Shown one piece after another: positions 1-7,322 of a stretch of DNA of 19,093 nt. Both the position numbers and the translations under genes were made by a program. This stretch comes from DASUBV01 sp035763085 (GTDB taxonomy: Bacteria; Actinomycetota; Actinomycetes; Streptosporangiales; Streptosporangiaceae). A model generated the notes under the pieces. That model was not told the origin of the DNA, ran no database searches, and was given only the letters and a program-made list of their open reading frames with translations. Every line of letters begins with the position of its first letter. The first letter of the stretch is position 1. The stretch lies in the NCBI GenBank assembly GCA_035763085.1, contig DASUBV010000283.1, positions 1 through 19,093 on the forward strand, written 5' to 3'.

Positions 1-365
1 TCCCCTGTCTAGAGTCCCGCGGGCGCGGCCCTCGGTGAGCCACGGCTCAGCCATCCTGCCCGGCGGCAGTGCAACCAGCATCTGTATCACAGGTACGCGA
101 ACGCCACGATCTGCAGGACGGCCATTCTGCGCGGCCGGGGCGGCCGCTGCTGACCGGCAACGGGACGCAGCCGGCCGCCGGCTAGTTCCGGCCGGGCCGC
201 GGCACGGCCTGCTCCAGCCATCGGCCCATGGTCGCGGCGGAGGACAGGTCAGGACCGGCGCAACCTTGCCTGCCCCGGCCGGTCAGTGCCGCCGGCGCAC
301 GTGGCGGCCGGATGGCAATCCGGACCGGGAACCTTTCGCCCGCGCGAGCGCTAGCATGTCCGGTT
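1..365. other. Left-end region without a supported gene
   Basis: I see no convincing coding sequence here. Open frames run through it on both strands, but their predicted peptides are arginine-, alanine- and glycine-rich low-complexity strings typical of antisense or intergenic reading in GC-rich DNA. Just before the lipoprotein gene, TAGCAT at 350-355 could be a weak -10 element, ending 10 bases before the ATG at 366. No good -35 hexamer is placed to match. The region may hold the lipoprotein promoter. Confidence 0.4.
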
Positions 366-1247
366 ATGCAAGAGCTGAGGACTTTTCTGCACTATCGCGC
401 CGGGGCCTGGGCAGCAGCCGGGCGGGGACGACGGCCAGTCAGCCTGGCCGTGGCCTGCGGCGCCGTGGTTGCGGTGCTCGCAGCTGGCTGCGGCTCGGGC
501 TCCGCATCCGGCGGGCCGGCCGGCTCCGGCGGTACCGCCAGGGCGCAGACCGCGCAGCAGGCGATGACCGATGCGGTGCGCGCCACCACCAAGCTCAACA
601 CGGCGCACGCGACGGTGACGATCGTCGCCGCGGGCCAGACGCTGACCGAGCACCTGCAGCTGCAGCTGCACCCGCGGCTGAAGGCGAGTGTGACGCTCAA
701 CGGCATGGGCGGTGCGGGCACCATCCGGGAAATCATCATCGGGACGACCGCGTACATCAAGATCAGCTCGCTATCGGCGGAGCTGGGCGGAAAGCCGTGG
801 ATCATGTTGTCGGCCCACTCCGGCGGCAAGGCGGGTGCGCTCATGCACTCGCTGCTGCAGGCGGCGAGCTCGGGCAACCTGAACTCGCAGGCCCAGATGG
901 CGAAGCTGGTGAAGGGCCTGCACGCGGCCGGGCAGCAGCCAGTCGACGGGGTGCCGGCGACCAGGTACGACGGCTCGATCAAGCCATCCGCAGCGCTGCC
1001 GCACCTGCCCAGGGCGCTGCGGTCGCAGCTCGCGCCCCTGCTGCGGCAGGTCCAGGGCAGCCTGAAGGTCAGCTACTGGATCGATGACCAGCACCTGATC
1101 AGGAAGGTCGTCGAGACCGAGACCGTCCGGGGCCAGCAGGTCCAGACCACCATGGTCTACCAGGACATCAACCAGCCAGTGCACATCACCCGGCCGCCGG
1201 CCAGCCAGGTCAGGGACTCCTCGTCCGTACCTGGCCTCAGCGCCTGA
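366..1247 (+). CDS. Putative secreted lipoprotein, LppX/LprAFG-like
   Basis: About 293 aa, predicted to be exported and anchored to the outer face of the membrane by a lipidated cysteine. The N-terminus has basic residues (R20, R22, R23), a hydrophobic stretch (about 25-40) and a lipobox-like LAAGC ending at C42. Residues 43-60 are a Gly/Ser/Ala linker. The mature part starts with TLNTAHATVTI, contains VDGVPATRYDGSI in the middle, and ends with a strand-rich section around VSYWIDDQHLIRKV. That layout is usual for actinobacterial LppX/LprAFG/LolA-fold lipoproteins, which bind lipids or other hydrophobic ligands; the assignment is from pattern memory and the ligand is unknown. I chose ATG 366 because it gives a normal signal peptide; an earlier in-frame ATG at 228 would add about 46 unlikely residues. 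No clear Shine-Dalgarno site precedes it, so it may be leaderless. It is the only plus-strand gene and is convergent with MFS 1, with no visible functional tie to the island. Confidence 0.8.
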   Translation: MQELRTFLHYRAGAWAAAGRGRRPVSLAVACGAVVAVLAAGCGSGSASGGPAGSGGTARAQTAQQAMTDAVRATTKLNTAHATVTIVAAGQTLTEHLQLQLHPRLKASVTLNGMGGAGTIREIIIGTTAYIKISSLSAELGGKPWIMLSAHSGGKAGALMHSLLQAASSGNLNSQAQMAKLVKGLHAAGQQPVDGVPATRYDGSIKPSAALPHLPRALRSQLAPLLRQVQGSLKVSYWIDDQHLIRKVVETETVRGQQVQTTMVYQDINQPVHITRPPASQVRDSSSVPGLSA

Positions 1248-1279
1248 CGTCGCGCTGGCGAGGCGCCGGCCCGGGGCCG

Positions 1280-2668
1280 TTACGGCCGGCCGCGGCGGCC
1301 GGGCCGCCTGCCTGGCCGCCGGTCCGCGCGGGCGCAGCTCCCCGGTCGCGTGCCGGACACCGCCGGGTCCTGCTCGCCGGCGCCGGGTCCGGTAGTCGCA
1401 CAGGTCCGCGTGCGGGCCGGGCCCGGCAGCGGTGGCGCTGAGCTGTCTGCGGCCGCAGGCCGCGCCGGTGGTGGCGCCGGGGATGGCGGCAGCGCGGTCC
1501 GGGTCGCGCGGATGGCGGGGCGGCTGAGGATCAGGGCTGCGCCGGCCAGGACGATCAGGATCACCGCCAGCAGGCGGAACACGTCGGGCAGGCCCGCTGA
1601 GCGCAGCACGACGGAGCTGGCGATGGGCAGCGCGATATACATCACCCGCGACGGGAACACCGCCGCGGCCATGGCCAGGGTGCGCTGCCCGGGCGCGATG
1701 GCGCTGATGGTGAACAGGTTGGCGGCGGCGATGCCCATCCCGATGACGCCGCCCTGAACGCCGCCCAGGGCAATCATGGCCAGGCTGCCGGTGGCCAGGC
1801 TGCCGGCCCAGGCACAGGCGCCCGCGATGGCCAGGCCGCCGGCCACCAGGGCGGGGTAGGCCACGTTCAGGCCGGTGATGGCCAGGCCGCCGCCGACGAC
1901 CGCGGCGGCGACGTCGCGAGCGACGAGCGTGCCGGTCACGATGATGGCGCGGTGCGGGCCATGGATCAGCGGAACGTAGGAGTTGGTCTCCAGGAAGATC
2001 ACGTTGATGGCCAGGTTGATGCCGGAGGCCAGGACCAGACCGGGCCGGGACAGCATGCCGAAGCCGCGGCGGAACCCGGCCACGATGCTGCCGGGGCCGC
2101 TGGCCGCGGTGTCGGCCTGGCGCATGACCGGGGCCCGGCTCGCCAGGAACCCGGCGGCCGCCACGACGGCCGCGCCGGCCGCCATGAGGGCGGGAGCGCC
2201 GGCCGCGATGGCGACGCCGACCAGGCCGGCCGCGAGCAGCGCGCCGACCCGCTGCACGCTGCCGTTGAGGCCCTGCAGCCGCGCCTGCCCGGCGGGCGGG
2301 ACGGCGGTGCCGAGCCAGCTCAGCAGGGCGTTGCCGCCGGCTGACACGCCGAGTCCGGCCAGCACCGCGCCGGTGATGAGCAGAGCCCGGCCGCCGGCCA
2401 GCAGGGCCAGGCCCGCGGCCAGGAAGAAGGCCATGCCCGCCAGGACCACGGGATACTTGCCGCGCCGGTCAGCCCGCAGCGCCACCGGCATGTCGAGCGC
2501 GATGCCGAGGGCACCGCTGGCCAGGCCCAGGGTCAGGCCCAGCTCGCCGCCGCTCAGCCCGGCGGCCACGCCGCGCAGCGAGACCAGCGACTGCATGATG
2601 CCGTTGAGGAAGAAGTAACAGCCCAGTCCCACAAGCAGCCGAGCGACCACGGGATGACGGCGGCTCAT
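1280..2668 (-). CDS. MFS transporter 1, candidate nucleoside or base carrier
   Basis: 462 aa, about twelve hydrophobic segments: a major facilitator superfamily carrier of the plasma membrane. The loop after the second segment reads DMPVALRADRRGKYPVVLAG, matching MFS motif A (GxLaDRxGrkp-like). The last 75-80 residues are a Pro/Ala/Arg-rich tail with no fold I recognise, perhaps partly an artefact of a missing stop in GC-rich DNA. The gene lies 68 bp downstream of hydrolase 1, separated by a strong hairpin (2694-2731). It resembles MFS 2 of this window in several blocks, and MFS 2 also follows a hydrolase. In Corynebacterium glutamicum an MFS carrier (UriT) is co-transcribed with a nucleoside hydrolase and a ribokinase, so nucleoside uptake is the leading guess; export of the freed base is the alternative. 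The start ATG has GGGGAG about 12 bases upstream, a weakly spaced site. Confidence 0.85.
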   Translation of the reverse strand: MSRRHPVVARLLVGLGCYFFLNGIMQSLVSLRGVAAGLSGGELGLTLGLASGALGIALDMPVALRADRRGKYPVVLAGMAFFLAAGLALLAGGRALLITGAVLAGLGVSAGGNALLSWLGTAVPPAGQARLQGLNGSVQRVGALLAAGLVGVAIAAGAPALMAAGAAVVAAAGFLASRAPVMRQADTAASGPGSIVAGFRRGFGMLSRPGLVLASGINLAINVIFLETNSYVPLIHGPHRAIIVTGTLVARDVAAAVVGGGLAITGLNVAYPALVAGGLAIAGACAWAGSLATGSLAMIALGGVQGGVIGMGIAAANLFTISAIAPGQRTLAMAAAVFPSRVMYIALPIASSVVLRSAGLPDVFRLLAVILIVLAGAALILSRPAIRATRTALPPSPAPPPARPAAADSSAPPLPGPARTRTCATTGPGAGEQDPAVSGTRPGSCARADRRPGRRPGRRGRP

Positions 2669-2693
2669 GGCGATTGCGCTCTCCCCTCTGGCC

Positions 2694-2731
2694 GGCGCCC
2701 GGCCCGGCAGCGCCGGGCCGGGCCGGGCGCC
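2694..2731 (-). terminator. 15-bp GC hairpin between hydrolase 1 and MFS 1
   Basis: Bases 2694-2708 are the exact reverse complement of 2717-2731, giving a perfect 15-bp all-GC stem with an 8-base loop. It starts 6 bases after the hydrolase 1 stop codon. There is no T-run, but actinomycete terminators often lack one. It may end or reduce transcription into MFS 1, or protect the upstream mRNA from 3' decay. Confidence 0.55.
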
Positions 2732-2736
2732 GCCGG

Positions 2737-3696
2737 CTAGCTGGCGGCGAAGGCGGCCAGCATGATGTCGCGGAACTTCTTCTCGTCAGCGTCAAGCGAG
2801 ACCCAGACGTTCGGCTCCCGCCCGCTGCGCTGGTGGGTGTCCACGACAGTCCGGCCGACGGTCAGCGGGCCGTCGGTCTCGACGTCGACCCAGTACTTCT
2901 CGATCGGGATGACGGCGGGGTCGATGAGGTAGGCGACGCACAGGGCATCGTGCACGGGCGCGGCGCCGAGCCGGGCCATCGGCTGGGTGGCGTCGTAGCC
3001 CTCGATGCGCCGCTGCACGAACCGCGCTGTGGCCTCGCCAGCGGGCGTGCCGAGGGCGCGGAACGCCTCGCAGTCCTCCACCGAGATCAGCGCCCGGTGG
3101 GTCGAGTCAAGCGGCACCAGGATGATCTCCTCGATGCCGCTGCCCAGCACCACGGCCGCGGCCTCCGGGTCGGCCCAGATGTTGAACTCGGCCGACGGGG
3201 TCACGTTCGGCACCTCGTGCCCGCCGCCCATGATCACCAGCCGGGGAATGCGGGCCGGCAGGGTCGGGTCGAGCTTGAGGGCCAGCGCCACGTTGGTCAG
3301 CGGGCCGGTGGCGACCAGGACGGTGCTGCCCGCGCCAGGGCCGCCTTCCCGGTACTCCTCCAGGATGATGTTGGCGGCGATGCCGTCTGCCTTGGCCGTG
3401 ACGGCGTCCGGGATGTCCAGGTGCTCGCCGTGGATCTCACTGATGCCGCGGGTGGCCCTGGGGATCGGGAAGTCGGGGCGGGCAATGGGCTCTGCCGCGC
3501 CCTCGTAGACCGGGATTGACGCCTTCCCGATAAAGTCCAGGGTGCGCAGCGTATTGTCGGTGCAGTTCTTGACCGGGACATTTCCGTTGACGGTCGTAAT
3601 AGCGGCCAGTTCGAGGTCAGGATGGAGCGCGGCAAGCATGATCGCGACCGCATCATCGGTGCCCGTGTCGACGTCGAGTAGCAGCCGGATAGTCAT
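2737..3696 (-). CDS. Nucleoside hydrolase 1 (IU-NH family)
   Basis: 319 aa, the usual length for inosine/uridine-preferring nucleoside hydrolases, which hydrolyse the N-glycosidic bond of ribonucleosides to give base plus ribose. The N-terminal calcium-binding motif DVDTGTDD is at residues 8-15, TTVNGN at 34-39, the conserved SAEFNIW block at 168-174, and the terminal catalytic His-Asp pair is H249-D250 (VHDALC). No signal peptide is seen, so it is cytoplasmic. ATG 3696 is preceded by AAGGAG seven bases away, a strong site. It is the fourth gene of unit C, 112 bp after the second permease, so it is placed to act on what the ABC importer brings in. It is much closer to hydrolase 3 than to hydrolase 2 (shared IMGGGHxVxNVTPSAE and DALCxAYLIDP). 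The preferred base cannot be told from sequence. Confidence 0.93.
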   Translation of the reverse strand: MTIRLLLDVDTGTDDAVAIMLAALHPDLELAAITTVNGNVPVKNCTDNTLRTLDFIGKASIPVYEGAAEPIARPDFPIPRATRGISEIHGEHLDIPDAVTAKADGIAANIILEEYREGGPGAGSTVLVATGPLTNVALALKLDPTLPARIPRLVIMGGGHEVPNVTPSAEFNIWADPEAAAVVLGSGIEEIILVPLDSTHRALISVEDCEAFRALGTPAGEATARFVQRRIEGYDATQPMARLGAAPVHDALCVAYLIDPAVIPIEKYWVDVETDGPLTVGRTVVDTHQRSGREPNVWVSLDADEKKFRDIMLAAFAAS

Positions 3697-3714
3697 TTCC
3701 GTTCTCCTTTCTCG

Positions 3715-3730
3715 CCCTGCGCGAGCAGGG
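3715..3730 (-). other. Small hairpin in the permease-hydrolase 1 gap
   Basis: CCCTGC at 3715-3720 pairs perfectly with GCAGGG at 3725-3730 around a 4-base loop, only a few bases upstream of the hydrolase 1 ribosome binding site. It lies in a 112-bp gap (3697-3808) that otherwise shows no promoter I can defend. It may set relative expression of importer and hydrolase, or be an mRNA processing site. Confidence 0.35.
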
Positions 3731-3808
3731 CTGTGCCCGTGCGACAGTTACTACCTGGTCTCCGCTTGGTGATCCGGAGAGTAATGAGGGCGGCCCCGGG
3801 CCCCGGGG

Positions 3809-4729
3809 TCAGCCCTTGATACCGCTGGCGACAATTCCGCGAACGAAATACCGCTGCAGGAAGATGAACAGGATGAGGACGGGAAGAGTAGCGATGACAG
3901 CCCCGGAGAAGACCTGCCCCCAGTTGGGCAGCTCACCGGGCACCGTGTTGATCGCGATAGCGACCTGGACGAGCTGGTTGTTCTGCGACTGGATCACGAT
4001 CAGCGGCCACAAGAACGCGTTCCAGGAGAACAGGAAAGTCATCAGCGCCGCGGTAGCCAGGGCCGGGCGCACGTTCGGGACGATGACGCGGGTCATGATC
4101 TTCCAGTGGCTGGCCCCGTCGATCAGCGCGGCCTCGTCCAGGTCCAGCGGGATGTCCCGGAACGCCTGCCGGAGCAGGAACAGCGCGAACGGGCTGGCGA
4201 TGAACGGCATGAAGACGCCGTACAGGGTGTTGGACAGGTGCAGGTCGGACACGATCTGGAACAGCGGGATGACCACGGCCTCGGCCGGGATCATGAACGT
4301 GACCAGGATGATGCCGAACATCAGGCCCTGCAGCCGGAACTTGAGCCGGGTCAGCGCGTAGGCCGCGGGCACGGCCAGCAGCACCGTCAGCGCGACCTGG
4401 AGGACCGACACGATGAGCGAGTTGATCAGCGCGCGGCCGACGTGCTCGTTGGTGAACGCCGCGCTGTAGTTGCTCATCGTGGGCTCGGTCGGGATGAACG
4501 TCTTCACGCTGAGCGGGCTGACGTCGGCGAAAATGTGCGCCTGCGACTTGAACGACGAGGCCAGGATCCACAGGAACGGCGCCAGGAAGATGACGACCAG
4601 GGCCGCCGAGATCAGCCAGTAGCCGGTGCTGCGCGCGGCCCGCGCGGAGCGGGTGCGGCGGACCAGGGCCACCCCGGCCCGCGGCGGGCTGGCGCCGCGG
4701 CCGGTCACGGTGACCATGGCCCGGCTCAC
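3809..4729 (-). CDS. CUT1 ABC importer permease, MalG-like
   Basis: 306 aa integral membrane protein, inner-membrane subunit of a carbohydrate-type ABC importer. A basic N-terminal tail (about 1-35) is followed by about six hydrophobic segments beginning near residue 38. The cytoplasmic EAA loop that docks the ATPase is at about 199-218 (DEAALIDGASHWKIMTRVIV), followed by the MalG-typical SWNAFLWPL. It ends in GIKG, a common ending for this family. The GTG start at 4729 overlaps the stop of the upstream permease by four bases (GTGA), so translation is probably coupled; an internal ATG at 4717 is a possible alternative. Family membership (CUT1, MalG/UgpE type) is firm. Substrate is not readable from sequence; the context suggests a nucleoside or another ribose-containing compound. 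Confidence 0.93.
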   Translation of the reverse strand: MSRAMVTVTGRGASPPRAGVALVRRTRSARAARSTGYWLISAALVVIFLAPFLWILASSFKSQAHIFADVSPLSVKTFIPTEPTMSNYSAAFTNEHVGRALINSLIVSVLQVALTVLLAVPAAYALTRLKFRLQGLMFGIILVTFMIPAEAVVIPLFQIVSDLHLSNTLYGVFMPFIASPFALFLLRQAFRDIPLDLDEAALIDGASHWKIMTRVIVPNVRPALATAALMTFLFSWNAFLWPLIVIQSQNNQLVQVAIAINTVPGELPNWGQVFSGAVIATLPVLILFIFLQRYFVRGIVASGIKG

Positions 4730-5676
4730 CGGCGGCCTCGCAGGGCCCGCATCTGGATCGCGCTCACGATGATGATGATGATCAGCAGCACGACCGACAG
4801 CGCCGACGCATAGCCCGGATTACCGAGGTTAAAGGCGTCAGTGTAGATGTTGTAGACCATGAAGTTGGTCGACCCGTCCGGGCCGCCCTGGGTCATGATG
4901 TACGACTGCGTGAAGGCCTGCAGCGCGAAGATCGTGCTGACCACCACGACCAGCACCGTGGTCCGGTTGAGCAGCGGCAGGACGATCTTCCAGAACCGGG
5001 ACCACGGCCCGGCCCCGTCCACGGCAGCGGCCTCCTCGAACTCCGTCGGGATGGACTGCAGCCCGGCCAGGAACAGCATCATGCTGAACCCGACCTCCTC
5101 CCACAGGGTCATGATGACCAGCGCCGGCAGCGCCTGGTGCGGCGTGGTCAGGAACTTGAGCTCCGGCAGGTGCAGCGCATGCAGCGTGCTGTTGGCCAGC
5201 CCGCTGGACGGCGCGTAGATGAACGTCCACATGGTGGTCACCACGACCACCGAGGTGACGACGGGCACGAACACGATGCTGCGCAGCAGCGGGGCGCCGC
5301 GGCGGCGCATGTTCAGCAGCAGGGCCAGGCCCAGGCCCAGCGGCACCTGAGTGACCACGACGCCGAGCGCGAACAGCAGCGTCACGCCGATTGACTGCAG
5401 CGCCAGGTGGTCGTGGAAGATCTCGGTGTAGTTGGCGAACCCGACGAACTTGCTGAAGTTGGAGTTGAGCAGCGAGTAGCTGTACAGGCTGTTGCGGATC
5501 ATCAGCCCGATGGCGAAGTACTGGAAGATCGCCAGCAGGACCAGGAACGGCACCAGGCACACCACGGCCGTGACCGCGGTGTCCCGGCGGCGTCCGCTCA
5601 GCAGGCGGCCGGGACGGCCGGGCAGCCCGCGCCGCCCGGCCGCCTGGCCGATATCCGCACTGCTTGCCTCAGCCAT
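4726..5676 (-). CDS. CUT1 ABC importer permease, MalF-like
   Basis: 316 aa membrane protein, partner of the MalG-like permease. After a Gly/Arg-rich cytoplasmic N-terminus, hydrophobic segments begin near residue 34. The EAA loop is at about 215-234 (EAAAVDGAGPWSRFWKIVLP), and QAFTQSYIMTQGGPDGST is typical of the MalF/UgpA branch. The last membrane segment contains a run of isoleucines written as an ATC repeat in the DNA (about 4765-4785 on the plus strand). It starts 5 bp after the stop of the binding-protein gene and overlaps the next permease by 4 bp. No good Shine-Dalgarno site is present, so translation probably continues from upstream by coupling. No ATPase gene of the MsiK/UgpC/MalK type is in the window, so the pair presumably uses a shared ATPase encoded elsewhere, as is common in actinomycetes. 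Confidence 0.93.
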   Translation of the reverse strand: MAEASSADIGQAAGRRGLPGRPGRLLSGRRRDTAVTAVVCLVPFLVLLAIFQYFAIGLMIRNSLYSYSLLNSNFSKFVGFANYTEIFHDHLALQSIGVTLLFALGVVVTQVPLGLGLALLLNMRRRGAPLLRSIVFVPVVTSVVVVTTMWTFIYAPSSGLANSTLHALHLPELKFLTTPHQALPALVIMTLWEEVGFSMMLFLAGLQSIPTEFEEAAAVDGAGPWSRFWKIVLPLLNRTTVLVVVVSTIFALQAFTQSYIMTQGGPDGSTNFMVYNIYTDAFNLGNPGYASALSVVLLIIIIIVSAIQMRALRGRR

Positions 5677-5681
5677 ACCGG

Positions 5682-7031
5682 TCAGAGCGCGCCGGCCGGC
5701 TGAGCCAGTAGCTGATCGAGTTGCTGCACGGCCTGACTCAGCCGGGAGGACACCGACGACCCGTCAGCGATATCCCGCATCGCGTTGGTGACGACCTGGC
5801 TGTACTGCAGGTAGTGCGGTGTCACCGGGCGCGGCTGGCCCCACTGGTCCAGCTCGCTGGCGAAGATGTTCCACGGCTTGGTCGTCAGGATGTGATCGGT
5901 CTGGTACAGCGAGGAGATCACCGGCAGGTAGCCGGTCTTGGTCACCATCTCCTGCTGCTCGGCCGGGGAGCTGATGAACTTGACGAACTGCACGGCCTGG
6001 GCCACGTGCTCGGTCTTGGCGCCGATCGCGATCTCGGTGCTGCCGTTGTGCACGATGGGCGTGGCGAAGTGCGGCCACGCCGTGACGCCCCACTTGAACT
6101 TCACGTTAGCGGCATTGATGGTGTCGATGTCGTTGCTGGTGTTCATGTCGAAGCAGGCCTTGCCGTCCAGGAAGGCGTTCGGGATGCCGGTCGTCGGGCT
6201 GATCTTCCACTTCTGGAAGATGTTCTGGTAGAACGTGGCGCCCGCGACGGCCTGCGGCGAGTTGAGGTAGCCGTCGACGGACTTGCCGTCAGAGGAGATG
6301 GACGCGAAGGTCTTGCTCCCCTTGGGCCCGCTCGAGCGCAGGAACAGGTTCGAGATGTAGTCGAAGCCGGGCGTGCCGTTGCCGAACGTCGTCGGCGCCA
6401 GGCCCCAGACGGTGTGCCCGCCCGTCGAGTTGACCTGCTGGCACTTCTGCATCGCCGCCACGGCCTGCGGCCAGGTCCACGCGGTGGCCAGCGAGTCGGG
6501 CGGGGTGACGCCCGCCTTCTTCAGCAGCGTCTGGTTGAAGTACAGCGCCAGGGCGGTATCGATGGGCCCCGGCGAGTAGAGCTTGCCCTGGTAGGTGAAG
6601 TCAGCCCGCGCGGCGGCGGACATCGACTGCACGTACGACTGGGACAGGTACTTGTCCAATGGCTGGATGACTTGTCCGGCCGCCAGGTTGGCGATGGTCG
6701 GCTGGTCGACGGTGTAAAGGTCGGGAGGTGAGCTGGAGGCGGCCAGCACCGCGGTCTTGGTGTAGAACTGCCCGAAAGGCACCGATTCCACATTGATGTG
6801 GATCTTCGGGTATGCCTTTTCAAATGCACTGACCTGCCACGGGAACGGGATGCATTCCTGGCACTGGAACAAGGTCAGGGTAACCTTGCCATTACTTGAC
6901 TGCGCACTGTTGCCGCCGCCGCTCGATCCGCAGGCGGCCAGTCCGCCAATGGCCAGCATGGAGACGAAGGCACCACTCAGGAACTTGATACGGCGCCGTC
7001 GGGTCGCAGGCAGCGATGTACGGAATTTCAC
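5682..7031 (-). CDS. CUT1 extracellular solute-binding lipoprotein
   Basis: 449 aa, family 1 solute-binding protein that captures substrate outside the cell for the two downstream permeases. I place the start at GTG 7031 because GGAGG lies seven bases upstream and the product then begins with a proper signal peptide: a basic stretch (R11-R14, K16), a hydrophobic core and lipobox LAAC ending at C34. A longer frame opening at 7175 would put 48 extra residues before it and cross the promoter. The mature domain follows a Gly/Ser/Asn linker; FEKAYPKIHINVESVPFGQF and PPDLYTVDQPTIANLA are characteristic of this family. An unusual CxxC (FQCQECIPF) lies near the start of the mature domain. It is the first gene of unit C and sits under a strong promoter with a putative LacI operator. 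Substrate is inferred, not seen. Confidence 0.93.
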   Translation of the reverse strand: MKFRTSLPATRRRRIKFLSGAFVSMLAIGGLAACGSSGGGNSAQSSNGKVTLTLFQCQECIPFPWQVSAFEKAYPKIHINVESVPFGQFYTKTAVLAASSSPPDLYTVDQPTIANLAAGQVIQPLDKYLSQSYVQSMSAAARADFTYQGKLYSPGPIDTALALYFNQTLLKKAGVTPPDSLATAWTWPQAVAAMQKCQQVNSTGGHTVWGLAPTTFGNGTPGFDYISNLFLRSSGPKGSKTFASISSDGKSVDGYLNSPQAVAGATFYQNIFQKWKISPTTGIPNAFLDGKACFDMNTSNDIDTINAANVKFKWGVTAWPHFATPIVHNGSTEIAIGAKTEHVAQAVQFVKFISSPAEQQEMVTKTGYLPVISSLYQTDHILTTKPWNIFASELDQWGQPRPVTPHYLQYSQVVTNAMRDIADGSSVSSRLSQAVQQLDQLLAQPAGAL

Positions 7032-7080
7032 GTTAAGCCTCCGACATCTGTCATACGCCGATATAACCCAGGTGCAGGAC

Positions 7081-7108
7081 ACTCTACACGAGTAGATCGA
7101 CGTGTCAA
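7081..7108 (-). promoter_or_regulatory. Sigma-70-like promoter of the ABC/hydrolase unit
   Basis: Reading the minus strand, a perfect -35 TTGACA (7103-7108) is followed after 16 bases by TAGAGT (7081-7086), a good actinobacterial -10. Transcription would start near 7074 and give a leader of about 43 nt before GTG 7031. The putative operator lies between and overlaps the -10 box, an ideal place for a repressor. Confidence 0.7.
7084..7095. promoter_or_regulatory. Putative LacI-type operator, copy 1
   Basis: CTACACGAGTAG, an imperfect palindrome (10 of 12 positions symmetric) with a central CG step, as is usual for LacI-family operators. It overlaps the -10 box of the binding-protein promoter. 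The same 12 bases plus the next two (AT) recur exactly at 10462-10475 in front of LacI 1. Confidence 0.65.
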
Positions 7109-7243
7109 CGGGTGTTCGTGGGGCATTTGAGATGGTCTGGTTTAGGCAGGACCGGACGTGATTGAGCCGTGACAAGCCGTGACCTGACCCTCGTGGCTGT
7201 CGCTCCTGGCGGTCCGCCGGGCCTGGCGGGAGCAGGCCTGATC

Positions 7244-7277
7244 GCGGCCGGCCGGGCCGCTGGCGCCCGCTGGCCGC
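7244..7277 (-). terminator. Candidate terminator after ribokinase
   Basis: GCGGCCGGC (7244-7252) can pair with GCTGGCCGC (7269-7277), 8 of 9 positions, about 45 bp downstream of the ribokinase stop. There is no T-run. It would separate unit B from the unit C promoter. The rest of the 7109-7243 stretch shows nothing I can call apart from a short tandem AGCCGTGAC repeat near 7165-7185. Confidence 0.3.
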
Positions 7278-7322
7278 GACCGGCGCGCGGGCTGACGCGG
7301 GCCGCCGGCGCCGGTCCGGCAG

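Noticed and set aside
1260..1310. GC-rich inverted elements between the lipoprotein and MFS 1 as a bidirectional terminator
   Set aside because: CCGGCCCGG and CCGGGCCG can pair, but the loop is about 24 bases, the arms lie partly inside the MFS 1 coding end, and such pairing is expected by chance at this GC content.
4763..4785. Short GAT/ATG triplet repeat
   Set aside because: It encodes an isoleucine run in the last membrane segment of the MalF-like permease; there is no sign of an independent repeat element.
7032..7175. N-terminal extension of the binding protein to an ATG at 7175
   Set aside because: It would place a promoter, operator and ribosome site inside the gene and bury the signal peptide 48 residues in.
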